DNA of 64,000 bases from Siniperca chuatsi (taxonomy: Eukaryota > Chordata > Actinopteri > Centrarchiformes > Sinipercidae), in contig NC_058042.1 in NCBI RefSeq assembly GCF_020085105.1, positions 10,804,501 through 10,868,500 on the forward strand, given 5' to 3'. Of the stretch, positions 43,360 to 56,015 are shown in pieces. A program made the position numbers and the translations under genes. The notes beneath the pieces were generated by a model that searched no databases, was not told where the DNA came from, and saw only the letters and a list, made by a program, of their open reading frames with translations. The stretch's first letter is position 1, and each line of letters opens with the position of its first letter.

Positions 43360-46300
43360 ATGATGACGGTGAAAATGCTTCTGGCCCTTCTGCTTATCCT
43401 CCTTAAATTATTGAAAGGTAAGAGAATGATTACTTCATTACAGTATGTTATGAATGGCAATTAGACAGGTTGAATAATGTGTAAATGTGTAGTTGTGACA
43501 GGAGAACCCAGACTCTATGTCCTGTTAAATATTCAAAATTCAAAGTAGGGATAGTTAGTTATTAAATGTATAGTCCTACGTGAATACACTAATGTTAAAT
43601 TCAATTTAATTAAATTCAATAGGGCTTTATTGGCATGGGAAACAGACATTACCATTGTCAAAGCAAGTGTGAAATAAAAACATATACATAAACAGAAGAA
43701 AAGTTAAAATATGAATATTCAGTGGTGGAAAGTACTTTATTACAGTGCTGAACTTAAGTACAGTTTTGAGGCATTTTATGCTACTTTACCTTCAACTATA
43801 CTAGCCTACATTTCAGAGGGAAATATGCTTTTTACTTCGCTACATTTTTTTGACAGGTGTAGTTACTAGTATCGTAACTTATAATAGAGTATTTTTAACA
43901 CTCTTGTATTGTTTCTTATACCAGGGTATCTGCAATACTAATGTAATAATAACACACCTAAAGATGACCAACAATAATGTCAATGTTATGTGACAGAAAC
44001 AAGGCTCTATAATAACGGACCAGACATTAAAACATCTTTAGGAAGAGATCGAGTTTCCAAAGATTGTCACTGATTCCTTCTTTATCAAGTCTACAGTGGC
44101 TGATTGTTCTTGTGCCTTTGTGCTCAAGCCAAAAAAGGAGTTAAAAGGTCATCAACAAACACCTATAATATAACAATATCAAGAAAAAATAACATGTTGA
44201 ATTAAAAATCTGATTATGGTATTATAGCTGCTGATGTGTCAACAGTCCTACATTCTGAACTATCCATGTGGTTATGAGACATGCATGAACAACAGTACTT
44301 TTAAAGTACTTCCACAAAAGTTGACCAAATGACCTTTAGATGGAAGTCACAAGACCAGCAGTCACAAAGAAATTGGAATGTTGTCAGAGTGCTCATAGTG
44401 TTTCATGATGGTTACATTACCCAAGCTATTGTTACACATACTCTATTTCCTTTGTACTATGGTACTTATTACCACTGTTAGTGTTGCTGAAATGTGAATA
44501 AATTATGGTTAAAATAATCTAGATGTTATCCCAACTCAACTTTAAAGGAAAAGTTTGACATTTTTGGGAATTGCTATCATTCTCTTTCTTGCCGAGAGTT
44601 AGATGAGACCGCTCTCATGTATGTACAGTAAATATGAAGCTAAAGCCAGGACAAGATTAGCTTAGCATAAGCTGCAAGAAGGGGGAAACAGCTAGCCTGG
44701 CTCTGTCTAAAGATAACTTAATCCACCTATCAGCACCTCTAATTAACACATTTGTCACAGACACGCCAGGCTCCACCTCATCTCAGCCACACCGCTCCTC
44801 CTCACCTGAATACTAATCACCTGCACCTGTGACTCAGCACACACCTGGTTGCAATTAGCCACTCCTCTCCACTATAAATCTCCACTCTTCACCTCAGTCA
44901 GTGTCCGGTCTCGTTCGCTAGAAGGACAGAGCTACGCCTCCTACCTTCAGTTAACCTCGGACTCTCCTACGACGCTACTTCTTGATCACAGCCATCCAGC
45001 GCTACGAACCTCTAACTCGACTCCAGTTTTCTATGGGTAGCAGTTCTCACCCGGCTCCGGAGTGTCTTCTGTCTCCAGTGTGTGTGTCTCCCGTTCCCGT
45101 CGCCTCGTGTTCAGCTGTCCAGCTCCTGCACTCCACCACCGTCAGTGATACAAGGGACGGTATCTTCTCTACTCCTATAGACTCTCTATTTATCTCTGTA
45201 ATCAATAAACTCTCAAAATCTCCTTACCAGTGTCTCCGGGTTGGTCTGTCCGTAACAGAAGACCGGACCACACAACAGGATTGCAGCATGAGTGCCACAG
45301 ATCCATTCCAGGAGCTGGTGGAGATCCTACGCTGTGGCCTCAACGCTCCACCATCATCCACGTCCACCTCCACCACTTCCGCTTCCGCTCCGGTCACTCC
45401 AGCAGTTCCGCATTGTTCCAGTCCCATGGCCAAACCAGCGCCCTTCTCTGGCTCGGCGGAGGACTGCAATGGATTCATTTTACAGTGTACCCTGGTCCTG
45501 GAAATGCAATCGCCCTTGTATCCCACTGAACGCTCCAGAATAGCCTTCGTTATCTCCCAGCTGCAAGGGAGAGCGTTACAGTGGGCCGAGTCCATCTGGT
45601 CACAAGGCGGACCCGTCACCCAGTCTCTGACGAGTTTCCTAGATCACTTCCGTGAGGTATTCGGACGACCCGCCGGTGACTCCTCAGCTGGTGAGAAATT
45701 ATATCAGCTTAAGCAAGGTCAGCGGTCTATCCAGGACTACGCCCTGGAATTCCGAACCCTCGCGGCAGCCAGCGGTTGGAACGAGCAATCCCTCATCACC
45801 ACCTTCCGTCAGGGATTGGAACCCCGCGTACGATTGCATCTTGCTGCATACGAAGATACCATCGGCCTCGAAAGGTTTATCCAGTTAGCCATTAGGGTGG
45901 CTACTCGTATGCGGACGTGTTTGGTGGAACACCAGGACCAACCATCACACACTCACCATCCCCGTCAGCCAGAGAAACATCGCTCTCCAGAACCTGAACC
46001 CGAACCCATGCAGTTAGACTCCAACCATTTAACCCAGGCGGAGCAGCAGAGACGGCTGACCCACAGGTTGTGTTTGTACTGTGGAGCCTCAGGACATAAC
46101 AGGGCCACCTGTCCCGTGAGACCACCTAAACCTATGGTGAGTGCAATAATTCATAGTCTCCCATGTAGTAAGCCCTTGTCTACAAGAATCATCCTGGTTA
46201 CACCTACTCTATCCCTTCCAGTACAAGCCCTCATCGACTCCGGGTCAGCCGGCAATTTCATCTCTGGCTCCCTCTGCCGGCAACTAAATATCAAGACTTC

Positions 46301-49300
46301 CTTCACGTCTACCAGTTACCGAATTACTGCCATAACCGGGAAATCAATCAGCCGCCGTGGGGTTCAGAAGGCTACTGATCCCATCACCCTCCGGGTAGGT
46401 CTACTGCATGAAGAACAGCTGCATTTAATGGTTCTGGAGGGTTCGACTGCGGAGGTAATCTTAGGGCGGCCTTGGTTGGAGCAACATGACCCCATCATTT
46501 CCTGGGCTACAGGGGAAGTGCTGAAATGGGGCAAGTCCTGTTATCCCGGCTGTTTCCCGCGGCGACCACGACCGTCCTCGTATAACTTCCAGAGTCTTCC
46601 CGTGTGTGCCACGTCCATCGAGAGTCCTAAGGAGAAACAGTCAGTGGACATCCCGTCTTGCTATGCCGCCTATCAAGATGTTTTCTGCCCAAAGAGAGCC
46701 TCCCAGTTACCCCCGCATCGGCCATGGGACTGTGCAATAGACCTCCTACCGGGTGAACCAGTGCCCAATGGAAGAATCTATCCATTGTCCCTACCAGAAC
46801 AGAAAGCCATGGGGGAGTATATTGAGGAGGCCCTAGACCAGGGGTATATCAGACCATCCACTTCTCCAGCAGCCTCAAGCTTCTTTTTTGTGGCCAAGAA
46901 GGACGGAGGCTTGCGGCCCTGTATAGACTATAGAGCACTCAATCGGATTACAGTCAAGTTCCGTTACCCACTTCCTCTCGTCTCTGCTGCACTGGAACAA
47001 GTTTGTGGTGCCACAGTCTACACCAAGTTGGACCTCCGCAGCACATACAACCTGATCCGGATACGGGAGGGAGACGAATGGAAAACAGCCTTCGTGACAC
47101 CCACCGCCACTATGAGTACCTAGTCATGCCCTACGGTCTGGCTAACGCCCCTTCCGTCTTCAGGACTTCATCCATGAGGTGCTCCGGGAGTTCCTTCACA
47201 AATTGGCCATAGTTTACATCGATGACATCCTGATCTACTCCCGGACGAGGAAGACCATCGCCAACACGCTATGGAGGTCCTCGAACGCCTGCGCCATCAG
47301 CTCTTCCTCAAGGCTGAGAAGTGCGAGTTCCATCGATCCTCCGTGCAGTTCCTTGGTTATGTCATCAGGAGCAGTGGCATCCAGATGGACGAGGGGAAAG
47401 TGGAGGCCATTAGGAATTGGCCCACTCCAACTACGATAAAGGAACTACAACGATTCCTGGGGTTTGCTAACTTCTACCGCCGCTTCATTCAGGACTACAG
47501 CAGGATAGTCCACCCTTTGACCAGTCTCCTTCACAACAAGCCCAAGTCTCTGTCCTGGCCACAAGTGGCACAGGAAGCTTTCGACCTCCTCAAGAGAGCA
47601 TTCACCAGTGCACCGCTCCTCACCCATCCAGACCCCGAGAAACCATTCACAGTCGAGGTGGACGCCTCTACTACGGGGGTAGGAGTGGTGCTATCACAAC
47701 TACAGGGAGACCCAGCCAAACTCCACCCATGTGCTTTCTTCTCTCAGAAACTCAGCCCGGCGGAGAGAAACTACGACATCGGTGACCGTGAACTGCTGGC
47801 TGTGAGGTTGGAGGGTGCCCAACACCCATTCACCGTGTTAACAGATCATAAGAACCTAGAGTATCTCAAGAGAGCCAAACGTCTCAACCCACGCCAGGCA
47901 CGCTGGGCCTTGTTCTTTACTAGATTCCATTTCAACATCTCATATCGCCCTGGATCCAAGAACCTGAAAGCCGATGCACTATCCCGTCTACACGCTCCAG
48001 AAAGCACCACGGAAGATCCAGAACCCATTCTACCCCGGCAAGTATTCATTAATCCCATACAATGGTCAGAGGATTCTGTTCCCTCCTCCAATGTCTCCAC
48101 TAACACTCCGCCGGGCTGTCCCCCCAATCTTCAGTATGTTCCGAGAATCCAGAGAAATCAACTCATCCATACTTCTCACACCTCACTAGGCACTGGTCAC
48201 CCAGGGGCCAATGAAACCCTCTCGCTGCTACGAGAACGCTTCTGGTGGCCAAGCATGGCAAGGGACGTGAGAAGGTACGTGCAGGGTTGTACAGAATGTG
48301 CCATGTCTAAATCTCTGCGTCATCTTCCTGCAGGCAAACTATGTCCCCTACCGACGCCCAATAGACCCTGGTCACACCTAGGAGTGGACTTCATCACCGA
48401 CCTCCCTCCATCAAACAACAACACCTGTGTCCTGGTAATCGTGGACCGTTTTTGAAGTCCTGCCGCCTCATCCTCTTTCGAGGACTACCTACGGCCATGG
48501 AGACGGCAGAATGTCTCTTCAACCATCTCTTTAGATACTATGGGATACCTGAAGACATAGTTTCAGATAGAGGTCCACAATTCATCTCCCGGATTTGGAA
48601 AGCCTTCTTCTCGCTCCTGGATGTGACCATCAGCCTCTCCTCTGGTTACCATCCCCAAAGCAACGGCCAGACGGAGAGGAAGATTCAGGATATTGGGCGT
48701 TTTCTACGTACCTTCTGCCATGGCCATCAGAACTCTTGGAACCAGTTCCTGGGCTGGGCCGAGTACGCACAAAACTCGCTACGTCAACAATCTACTGGAC
48801 TCACTCCCTTCCAGTGCGTGCTCGGTTACCAGCCTCCTCTCTTCCCATGGTCTGGGGAGCCTTCGGAGGTTCCTTCCGTGGACTACTGGTTCCGAGAGAG
48901 CGAGAGGGACGCAGCTCATCGGCAACTCAGAAGAGCACTCTGCAGGCGCAAGCTGACGGCCGACCGTAGGAGATCCACCACTCCGACGTACCAACCTGGC
49001 CAGAAGGTCTGGCTATCCACCCGCGATATCAGGATGCGCCTGCCCTGCAAGAAGCTAAGTCCCAGATTCATTGGTCCCTTTACCATAACAGAACAAATCA
49101 ATCCTGTTACATACAAGCTTCAGTTACCACCACAATACAAGATTCATCCTACCTTCTACGTATCACTGCTTAAACCTTTCTATCCCTCTGTCTCCGTCTC
49201 TACAGAGCCTGGCGATTCGGCAGATCCCCCCTTACCGCTAATCGTAGACGATGGAGCCGCTTACCAGTTCAGTGAGATCTTGGACTCCCGACGCCGTGGT

Positions 49301-52300
49301 GGTCTTCTGGAGTATCTGGTGGACTGGGAGGGTTACGGTCCGGAAGAAAGGTCATGGGTTCCCCGACATGACATCCTCGATCCCTCCTTGTTGACTGAAT
49401 TCCACGCTAACCATCCGGACCGACCTGCCCCCCGAGGAAGGGGAAGACCGCCACGACGTCGGGGTCCTCGGTCCTCAGGAGCGGACCGTGAAGGGGGGGG
49501 TACTGTCACAGACACGCCAGGCTCCACCTCATCTCAGCCACACCGCTCCTCCTCACCTGAATACTAATCACCTGCACCTGTGACTCAGCACACACCTGGT
49601 TGCAATTAGCCACTCCTCTCCACTATAAATCTCCACTCTTCACCTCAGTCAGTGTCCGGTCTCGTTCGCTAGAAGGACAGAGCTACGCCTCCTACCTTCA
49701 GTTAACCTCGGACTCTCCTACGACGCTACTTCTTGATCACAGCCATCCAGCGCTACGAACCTCTAACTCGACTCCAGTTTTCTATGGGTAGCAGTTCTCA
49801 CCCGGCTCCGGAGTGTCTTCTGTCTCCAGTGTGTGTGTCTCCCGTTCCCGTCGCCTCGTGTTCAGCTATCCAGCTCCTGCACTCCACCACCGTCAGTGAT
49901 ACAAGGGACGGTATCTTCTCTACTCCTATAGACTCTCTATTTATCTCTGTAATCAATAAACTCTCGAAATCTCCTTACCAGTGTCTCCGGGTTGGTCTGT
50001 CCGTAACAACATTACTGTATTTCTTATTTTTAAAATCTGTACAAAATTCTAATTTGTGGTTTTACAGGAGGTTATGTGCATGACTATTTCTTGGCCGAGC
50101 ACGGTGACTTCTTGGAGTTTCTGTTGGTTGCCTGGTAACTTCACAATGACAACAACATAACCCCTGTATCTAGTCTTTCTGCTAAGCTTAGCTAAGCTAA
50201 ATGGATGCTGGCTGTAGCTTCATATTTATAAGTCACAAATGTCTAACTATTCCTTTAAATAACATCTTATACATTCAGAATTTGACATTCAGATTGATTG
50301 ACAGCAGTAAATTGTCCATTAACAGATATTTTGATTACAAGACTAACCAGCCACATTTCAGTGACCTTCAGGTCATACAATAAAGATATTTTTGACATTT
50401 CATTCTCAATGTCCACAAATCAGTTCATGTTATAGTTTTACAAAATAAAATGAACAAAAATTTGTGACACTTATTCGCAGGTGTGTGTCCCTGGAGACCC
50501 AGAGAGATATATGTCAAGGCAGGTGAGATGGGGGTGCTGCATTGCCCTCGTTACAGAGGGTATAGTCATGGTGATGCCAAACTGATCTGGACCAGTTACA
50601 CCACCCAGGAGATGGATCTGACCAGCAACATGTCATCAGCTGAGCAGAGGCAGATGGGTGTGCTGGTTCATGAGAGGAGCCTTGTGATTCTCAATGCTTC
50701 TGTAAACCATCAGGGGAATTACTCATGCTCTCTGGGGTAAAGTACACACATTCCCAAATTGATAAACAGCATTCCTCTATTGCAAGGGGGCAAATATCCC
50801 CAGAAAACACATTTCAGTTGCAGAGCCTTTCATTTCTTTGAACAAGACTATAAAAGCGACATAAATAGTTCAGGCATCTAAACACATTTTACTCCTGAAG
50901 AATTATTTTGGCTATAAGAAACTAAGATTACTAATGGATGAGGTTTTAAATTAGTTATTTCAATTAGTAGTTACATCTTAATTAAGACAAAGGGTAGATG
51001 TTTTATATATTTGCTTTATTAGAAAATATTAGAGTTCATACTCTGAAAGAAAATTTTTCCTTGTGATTACTTTTGATGATTGTTGTCTTATCTAACATCA
51101 CAGTTTATCCTTGCACTGAACCACTGTACTTGTTGCTTGCCATCTTGGTGGGCTATGAATTGAAGGATAAACAAGACTAAAAGTCTACAGCCATGCTAGC
51201 AGCTCTGTGATGATGCTGTACTTAGCGGTGCTTTGAGCTAAATGCTAACGTCTCGTAATCTAAATGTTAAATCTTCACATTAATTTTTTCTTTAATGACA
51301 TGACAGGAATGCCAGCAGCCAGTTCTGGTTCAGGCTGACAGTATACACAACACAGAGAGAGTATGAAGAGAGGACCAAGTACTCTGCGACATGTTACACA
51401 CATGAGTCCTGCACATTGCATTGCCCTGATGTAAATATACCTGCTGAAAATACCCCGGATATTACCAGCAACGGCATTATATGGCACAAGGTATTTAAAC
51501 ACAGCAGATTTTTGAGAGTGAATGAGATTTGATTGTGAAATAAGAAGCTGCATCATGCATGATTTGTTTTTACATTAGGCCTATTACTGTTTTTTATAGA
51601 AATGTGAATGTGTTTTTCTACATTTAAAGCTAAAACTGGTTTTCATTCACGCTTCATGCTTAAAATTCTACTTAATTTTCCATCTTGTAGGAGGGTGAGT
51701 CATTGCCAAAAAACAGTTACTTCTCGAGTGTGGAGGAGAATGACCACGGTGTCTACACCTGTACCAGGTCTTACCGGTATCATGGTCAAATATATAACAT
51801 GACTTTATCAGTGGTGCTTGATGTCCAACCAAACAGTAAGAAATACACTCTTTGGATATGTTTATCTTCATAGAAGTTCATATGTTCAAAAAAGATGTAA
51901 AGTGTTTTCTCCTTTTTTTTTGCACAGAAAAAATGGACAAAGCTGCAGAGATCACTTCTCCACGCATGAGTGAAGTATTTCCCGTAGATTTGGGTGAGCT
52001 TTGATCTTGTTTCATGGATACACACACTTGGATACACATACAAGCATTTACTACCTCTCTAAACTACTTTTAAATCTTGTGTAAACTCTGCTTTTTCTAG
52101 GCTCAACAGTGGTGATTGATTGTAAAGCTGTTTTGTATTCAGACTTTGATGAGGTGTTCTGGTTAAGTGGAAACTCATTTGTGGAAACAAACAACATCTT
52201 CCCAGTTTTCTACAATTATACAAGGTAAACACTTCACAAGTTTGGAAATGCAAATGTTATACGCAGCCACATAAGCACATAGGCACATAGACATATTATT

Positions 52301-53789
52301 GCTAACAGTTCTCCTTCCTTATGTTCCTTCTTCCTTTCCTTTCCAGGGAATATAATACTGAAGAGATAAAGATGACAGCATCTCTAGTCTTCAAAAAAGT
52401 GTCAGAAGAGGATCTATCAAAAAATTACTCCTGTAAACTGGAATGTGTATCTGGACCCTCGAGCTTTGTCACCATCACCTTGGCCCAAAAAGGTATACAA
52501 GAGGGATGAATAGATTTTTTGTGTGTACTTTCCTGCACAAACTGTACACCTCTTTCATTCTAAAACAGATATATTGTACATGCTTTTTATCATATCACTT
52601 TTTTTCATATTTATATTGTCAAGTCACTATTTTATATTTATACTTCTTGATGTTTGTAATCTTTTTTATTTTCTCTTACTATCTTTATATACCAAAGCAG
52701 ATTCCTTGTATGTGAAAACCTACTTGGCAATAAACCCAATTCTGATTCTGATTCACTGTTGTCGCCATATGGTTGATTCCAGCAGTGTTGTGTTCAATTT
52801 ACTATCGTAAAGCTCGAAGTAGTTCAGCTTATGATCCTGGGATCCACTTAGTCATGTGTCCTTTATGTTCCTACAGCTTCTCCAAGCTCCATCTCCCTGG
52901 CTCTCAGCATTGTGGGCCTTGTGGTGGTGATTGTTGTAACAGTAATTATTTATGTGAAGTTGAAAATGGACATCACACTTTTCCTGCGAGACAGTCTTGG
53001 TTGCTATCGGAGCACATCAGGTGGGATTCATGTTTTTGGCTATTTGTTTTTGAATAACTTTTATGTAACAGGTACATATTTTTCCCAGAATTGCAAGGTA
53101 AAAGCAGCCAGCCCTGTCGTCTCTACCTGCATCAGTATGTGACGGCACAGCAGTGACAAAGCTGTTGTTGTCTGTTGTTGTTTGCTTAGATGGAAAGAGC
53201 TATGATGCGTTTTTGATGTGTTATGAGAGCGACACTGATGCAGGACTAAATGAAGATGACAGAAAACGGCTGAAGAGTGTTTTGGAAGAGAGATTTGGCT
53301 ACAGTCTCTGTCTTTATGATCGTGACATCTTACCAGGGAAAGGTACGTAGTTAAGATATACTTTGAAGAAATTCTACTTAAAAATCTTAACGAAGTAATG
53401 TATAATCTGAACTCTGGTTGGTTGCAGCTGTAGCGGAGGCAGTGTTAGACTGCATAGTGTGCAGCCGGACGGTGGTTTTGGTTCCCACCTCTCCAGATCC
53501 TGGTCCAGGGTCTGATCTGCTGAGTGCCATCCATGCAGCCCTTGTGGAGCAGCAGACTCGCTTGGTTTTCATCAAAACTGAGGCAACAGAAGTGTCGAGA
53601 TCGGGTTCATTACCAGAGGCTCTGCAGCTTCTTGGCAAGGCTGGAGACTGTGTCACCTGGAAGGGCATAAGCTCCATGCCACCCTCCTCCTCCTTCTGGA
53701 AACAGTTACGTTATTACCTACCTGCCCCGCAGCATGCACAGAAAATAAGGCTTTTACCTCAGACAACTACCCAGGATGAACTGGGATGA
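43360..53789 (+). CDS. Interleukin-1 receptor family member, tandem copy A (IL1R1-like)
   Basis: Ten coding exons: 43360-43417, 50481-50736, 51307-51490, 51691-51835, 51928-51993, 52101-52224, 52347-52492, 52877-53020, 53190-53342 and 53428-53789; 1638 nt, 545 residues, the usual IL-1R size. Exon 1 encodes a hydrophobic signal peptide ([13 protein letters not shown]). Exons 2-7 encode three Ig-like domains with Cys pairs (LHC...YSC; LHC...YTC; IDC...YSC) and N-glycosylation sequons such as NMSS, NASV and NMTL. Exon 8 gives one membrane helix (about 332-353). Exons 9-10 give a cytoplasmic TIR domain with box 1 YDAF (379-382), box 2 RDILPG (419-424) and box 3 FWK (515-517). The linker [15 protein letters not shown] resembles the Ig2-Ig3 junction of IL1R1. 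Such receptors pair with an accessory chain and signal through MyD88 to NF-kB (family knowledge). IL1RL1-like or IL18R1-like naming cannot be excluded. Intron 1 is enlarged to 7 kb by an LTR retrotransposon. Confidence 0.9.
43725..43940. repeat. Dispersed repeat fragment (family 3) in receptor A intron 1
   Basis: Segments 'cagtggtggaaagtacttta' and 'cttaagtacagttttgaggc' match the family at 32335 and 57783. Confidence 0.5.
44540..44752. repeat. Left part of family-1 MITE, interrupted by LTR element
   Basis: Reads from 'taaaggaaaagtttgacatt' to 'cacctctaattaacacatt' and stops exactly at the 5' LTR. The other part resumes at 50014 after the duplicated ACATT. Confidence 0.7.
44753..45257 (+). 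repeat. 5' LTR
   Basis: 505 bp. TATAAA at 44873-44878, probable transcript start about 44898-44903, AATAAA at 45204-45209. Starts TGTCACAG and ends CCGTAACA. Confidence 0.95.
45258..45268 (+). promoter_or_regulatory. Candidate self-priming primer-binding site
   Basis: After the 5' LTR comes gaAGACCGGAC, with no TGG start as a tRNA 3' end would require. AGACCGGAC (45260-45268) is the exact complement of GTCCGGTCT (44903-44911) at the expected 5' end of the transcript. This is the arrangement known for Tf1-type self-primed elements. Confidence 0.6.
45288..49567 (+). pseudogene. Disrupted gag-pol reading frame of the chromovirus
   Basis: The frame starts at ATG 45288 ([14 protein letters not shown]). 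Visible: Gag body, CCHC knuckle [14 protein letters not shown] (46071-46112), protease IDSGSAG (about 46230), RT with YIDD (47215-47226), RNase H (about 47640-47970), integrase zinc region (about 48170-48300), integrase core Asp at about 48385, Asp at about 48565, Glu at about 48675, chromodomain (about 49262-49420, [11 protein letters not shown]). Homology moves between frames near 47105, 47162, 47250 and 48450, each shift equal to loss of one base. A short in-frame loss appears in RNase H near 47805. The copy therefore cannot make a full polyprotein as given. The last codons run over the polypurine tract into the 3' LTR. Confidence 0.85.
49490..49500 (+). other. Polypurine tract
   Basis: GAAGGGGGGGG-type run ending three bases before the 3' LTR; it would prime plus-strand DNA synthesis. 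Confidence 0.7.
49504..50008 (+). repeat. 3' LTR
   Basis: 505 bp, same length as the 5' LTR with two substitutions (near 49868 and 49966). Confidence 0.95.
50014..50265. repeat. Right part of family-1 MITE interrupted by LTR element
   Basis: Resumes the element broken at 44752 and ends near 'aagtcacaaatgtctaacta'. It contains 'ctaagcttagctaagctaaa'. Confidence 0.65.
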
Positions 53790-53984
53790 ACTGTTAAAAT
53801 ATTTCAGATTGAATATATATCAAGGGTTTAGTATATGACTCAAGTATATATTTAAGCTAGTCACACTGCGAGATGGTCGACAGTTTCCATGCTATTTATA
53901 ACTTAGAATTCATATTTAACTCAAATCTGTTTTAACATAATTTGTTCATTGTTTTAATAATTTGTACTTTGTAGCACATTTTTA

Positions 53985-53990
<6 letters not shown>

Positions 53991-54034
<44 letters not shown>
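53991..54034. repeat. AT microsatellite
   Basis: About 44 bp of (AT)n, 200 bp after the receptor A stop codon. Confidence 0.9.
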
Positions 54035-54035
<1 letters not shown>

Positions 54036-56015
54036 TGTATATCATATTTTAAAGCTCTCATGGGATTTACCTAACAACCAGTAACAATCAGTAAGCTTAA
54101 GTCATGTCACAATACCAGGACCCTGAAAACGAAGCAGCTAAATGGAATTCAGACATTATTATAATTTTATGTGCTTTTCCTTCTGTGACATATTAAAATG
54201 TCTTCAGTGAAAAAGGCCTATCAGTTGTGGACACTGCAGGGAAAGATGGAAAATATGCAGTGCTCTCCAGACCCAGGAGTGGACATCACTGCCCTCGGTC
54301 AAAATATTACAGAATAATTAAAAGTGCACTTTTCTGTAATTTCTGTTGTACCATTACTTTTAAACTATAGTAAATGTTTTGATATTGACAATATGGAATT
54401 AATATGTGTAATATGAAAGTGTTGGCTTTTTAGTCTCTTCTAGTAGATTGTTTTGATTTAACATTTAGCAAATTTACTGTCACTGTCAGACGTTCTCATC
54501 AACTCCCTGAAGGCAGCCACTGTCAGCAAACAAGCTGTTAAACCCACCTAATACTGCCTGCTCAGCACCAAATAGCAAACAGTTATCAAGTGACAGGTGA
54601 AGAAAGTGGAACATTTATCAGCTAAGAACCCAGATATCTTTCTCAAGACTTGGTGAAAACCACACCTGAGCCAAAAGGCCAGTGAATATTGGACTTCTAT
54701 TCATCAGGTGTCTAGAAACATATCGTTGCTCCATGTTTGCTGAATAAGTAGGCCATTGTTTGTTCATTAATGATAAGAACCTAATAAGCATGTGACATGA
54801 TGAAGGCAGTTTAGGCCTATCTGTCAGTTATTTTGTGTTTTTCTGCCACCTAGTGGAAAAACATCCGTAAGTACAGCTTCAAAGAGTGGATCTCCTTTGA
54901 AACACAGAATATGCTGTTTTACCATTACTGTTAAATGAACCTTTTACTTTCAAAGTCTGATCAACAATACACCAAAATCCAAATCTCCTCTATCTCAGAC
55001 TATTGTCATGGATACTAGGCTGACAATTTCAGTCACAACTTCAACCTGGCCCAAAACAGTCTAAACTATTGTGAATGAAGGTTAGTAAGGGTTGAGCACA
55101 TTCAGTCAGGTAAACTAAGCCTAATGTTGCGATCACACCAGAATTGTGAAGGTGAACTGTATTGTCCTGCTGTGGTGAGATATAGGCAGGAAAAGAATAA
55201 ATGTGGGGAGGGGTGGCTGCGGGTGGGCCTAGTTGGGCCATCCTACACATCAGCCCATTCACAAGGCCTTGCTGCCTATGTCTTAAGATTTCAGTCCTGG
55301 TTGATTTGCCAACACCCGTGGTTACCATGGTAATAGCAAGTGTGGTTTACGACAAATCCCAGAATCCCAGCAGAGTACGATAAGAGTTCGTTACCTTGCT
55401 GAGGAGTTGGAGGTGTGCAGCCTGTCGCTCTTCATCTAACAGCTCACTGTTGCTGCTCCTTCTTATTTCATCAATCCCGTGCAAAAAGTAAAATGAATCT
55501 GCTGCTGAAAAAATGCACATGATTATAGCCGGTTTAATGCTGCTGCTGGTGTCTGTCAGCTAGTGTCTTTGTGTGGTTATGGCTGATGTACCAAGTTATG
55601 TAATGCTGCCATGTTATAAATTACTATTTATAAAAGAAAAACATGGCACTTGTGACACTTGTCTGCACAATAAATCACTATATACTGTAGGTAATGAGTG
55701 GAAATATAACCCACCTTGTTGTTCTGAAAGGGAAACTCCATTGATTTTACACATAAAGGTCACATTATTGTGGGGACTACAACTCAGTCTTTAAAACAGT
55801 TGCGTTATGAGTGCTGTGGCTATGGAGAAGCTTAGTCAAGTTTCTTAAAATAACCCATGATGATGCTATCAGTTGCATTATGGAAAGTGTAGGACCCAGG
55901 TTTTTTTTTAACTTGACCCTAAGGCTATCTTTGCCTTACAGCTGTTTTAAAATAATGAATAGTTTTACTTTTGATACTTTAAATACATTTTGCTGATAAT
56001 ACTTCTGCCCTTTAA

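Larger units (their letters stand above)
44753..50008 (+). mobile_element. Ty3/Gypsy LTR retrotransposon, Tf1/sushi-like chromovirus
   Basis: The 5256-bp insertion has two 505-bp LTRs (TG...CA) and a 5-bp target duplication, ACATT, at 44748-44752 and 50009-50013. The LTRs differ at two positions by my alignment, indicating a recent insertion. Order inside: Gag with a CCHC zinc knuckle, aspartic protease, reverse transcriptase, RNase H, integrase, C-terminal chromodomain, polypurine tract at about 49490-49500. The chromodomain after the integrase defines a chromovirus. It lies in sense orientation in intron 1 of receptor gene A, inside a family-1 MITE. Confidence 0.95.

Noticed and set aside
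45258..45290. tRNA-type primer-binding site
   Set aside because: The sequence lacks the TGG start needed to pair with a tRNA CCA end; self-priming fits better.
48452..49567. Independent integrase/chromodomain host gene
   Set aside because: It is continuous with the LTR element's pol region and bounded by its polypurine tract and 3' LTR, so not a domesticated gene.
44849..49791. Two identical 63-residue ORFs (44849-45040 and 49600-49791)
   Set aside because: They are the same reading frame in the two LTRs, upstream of or across the transcript start, without domain features.
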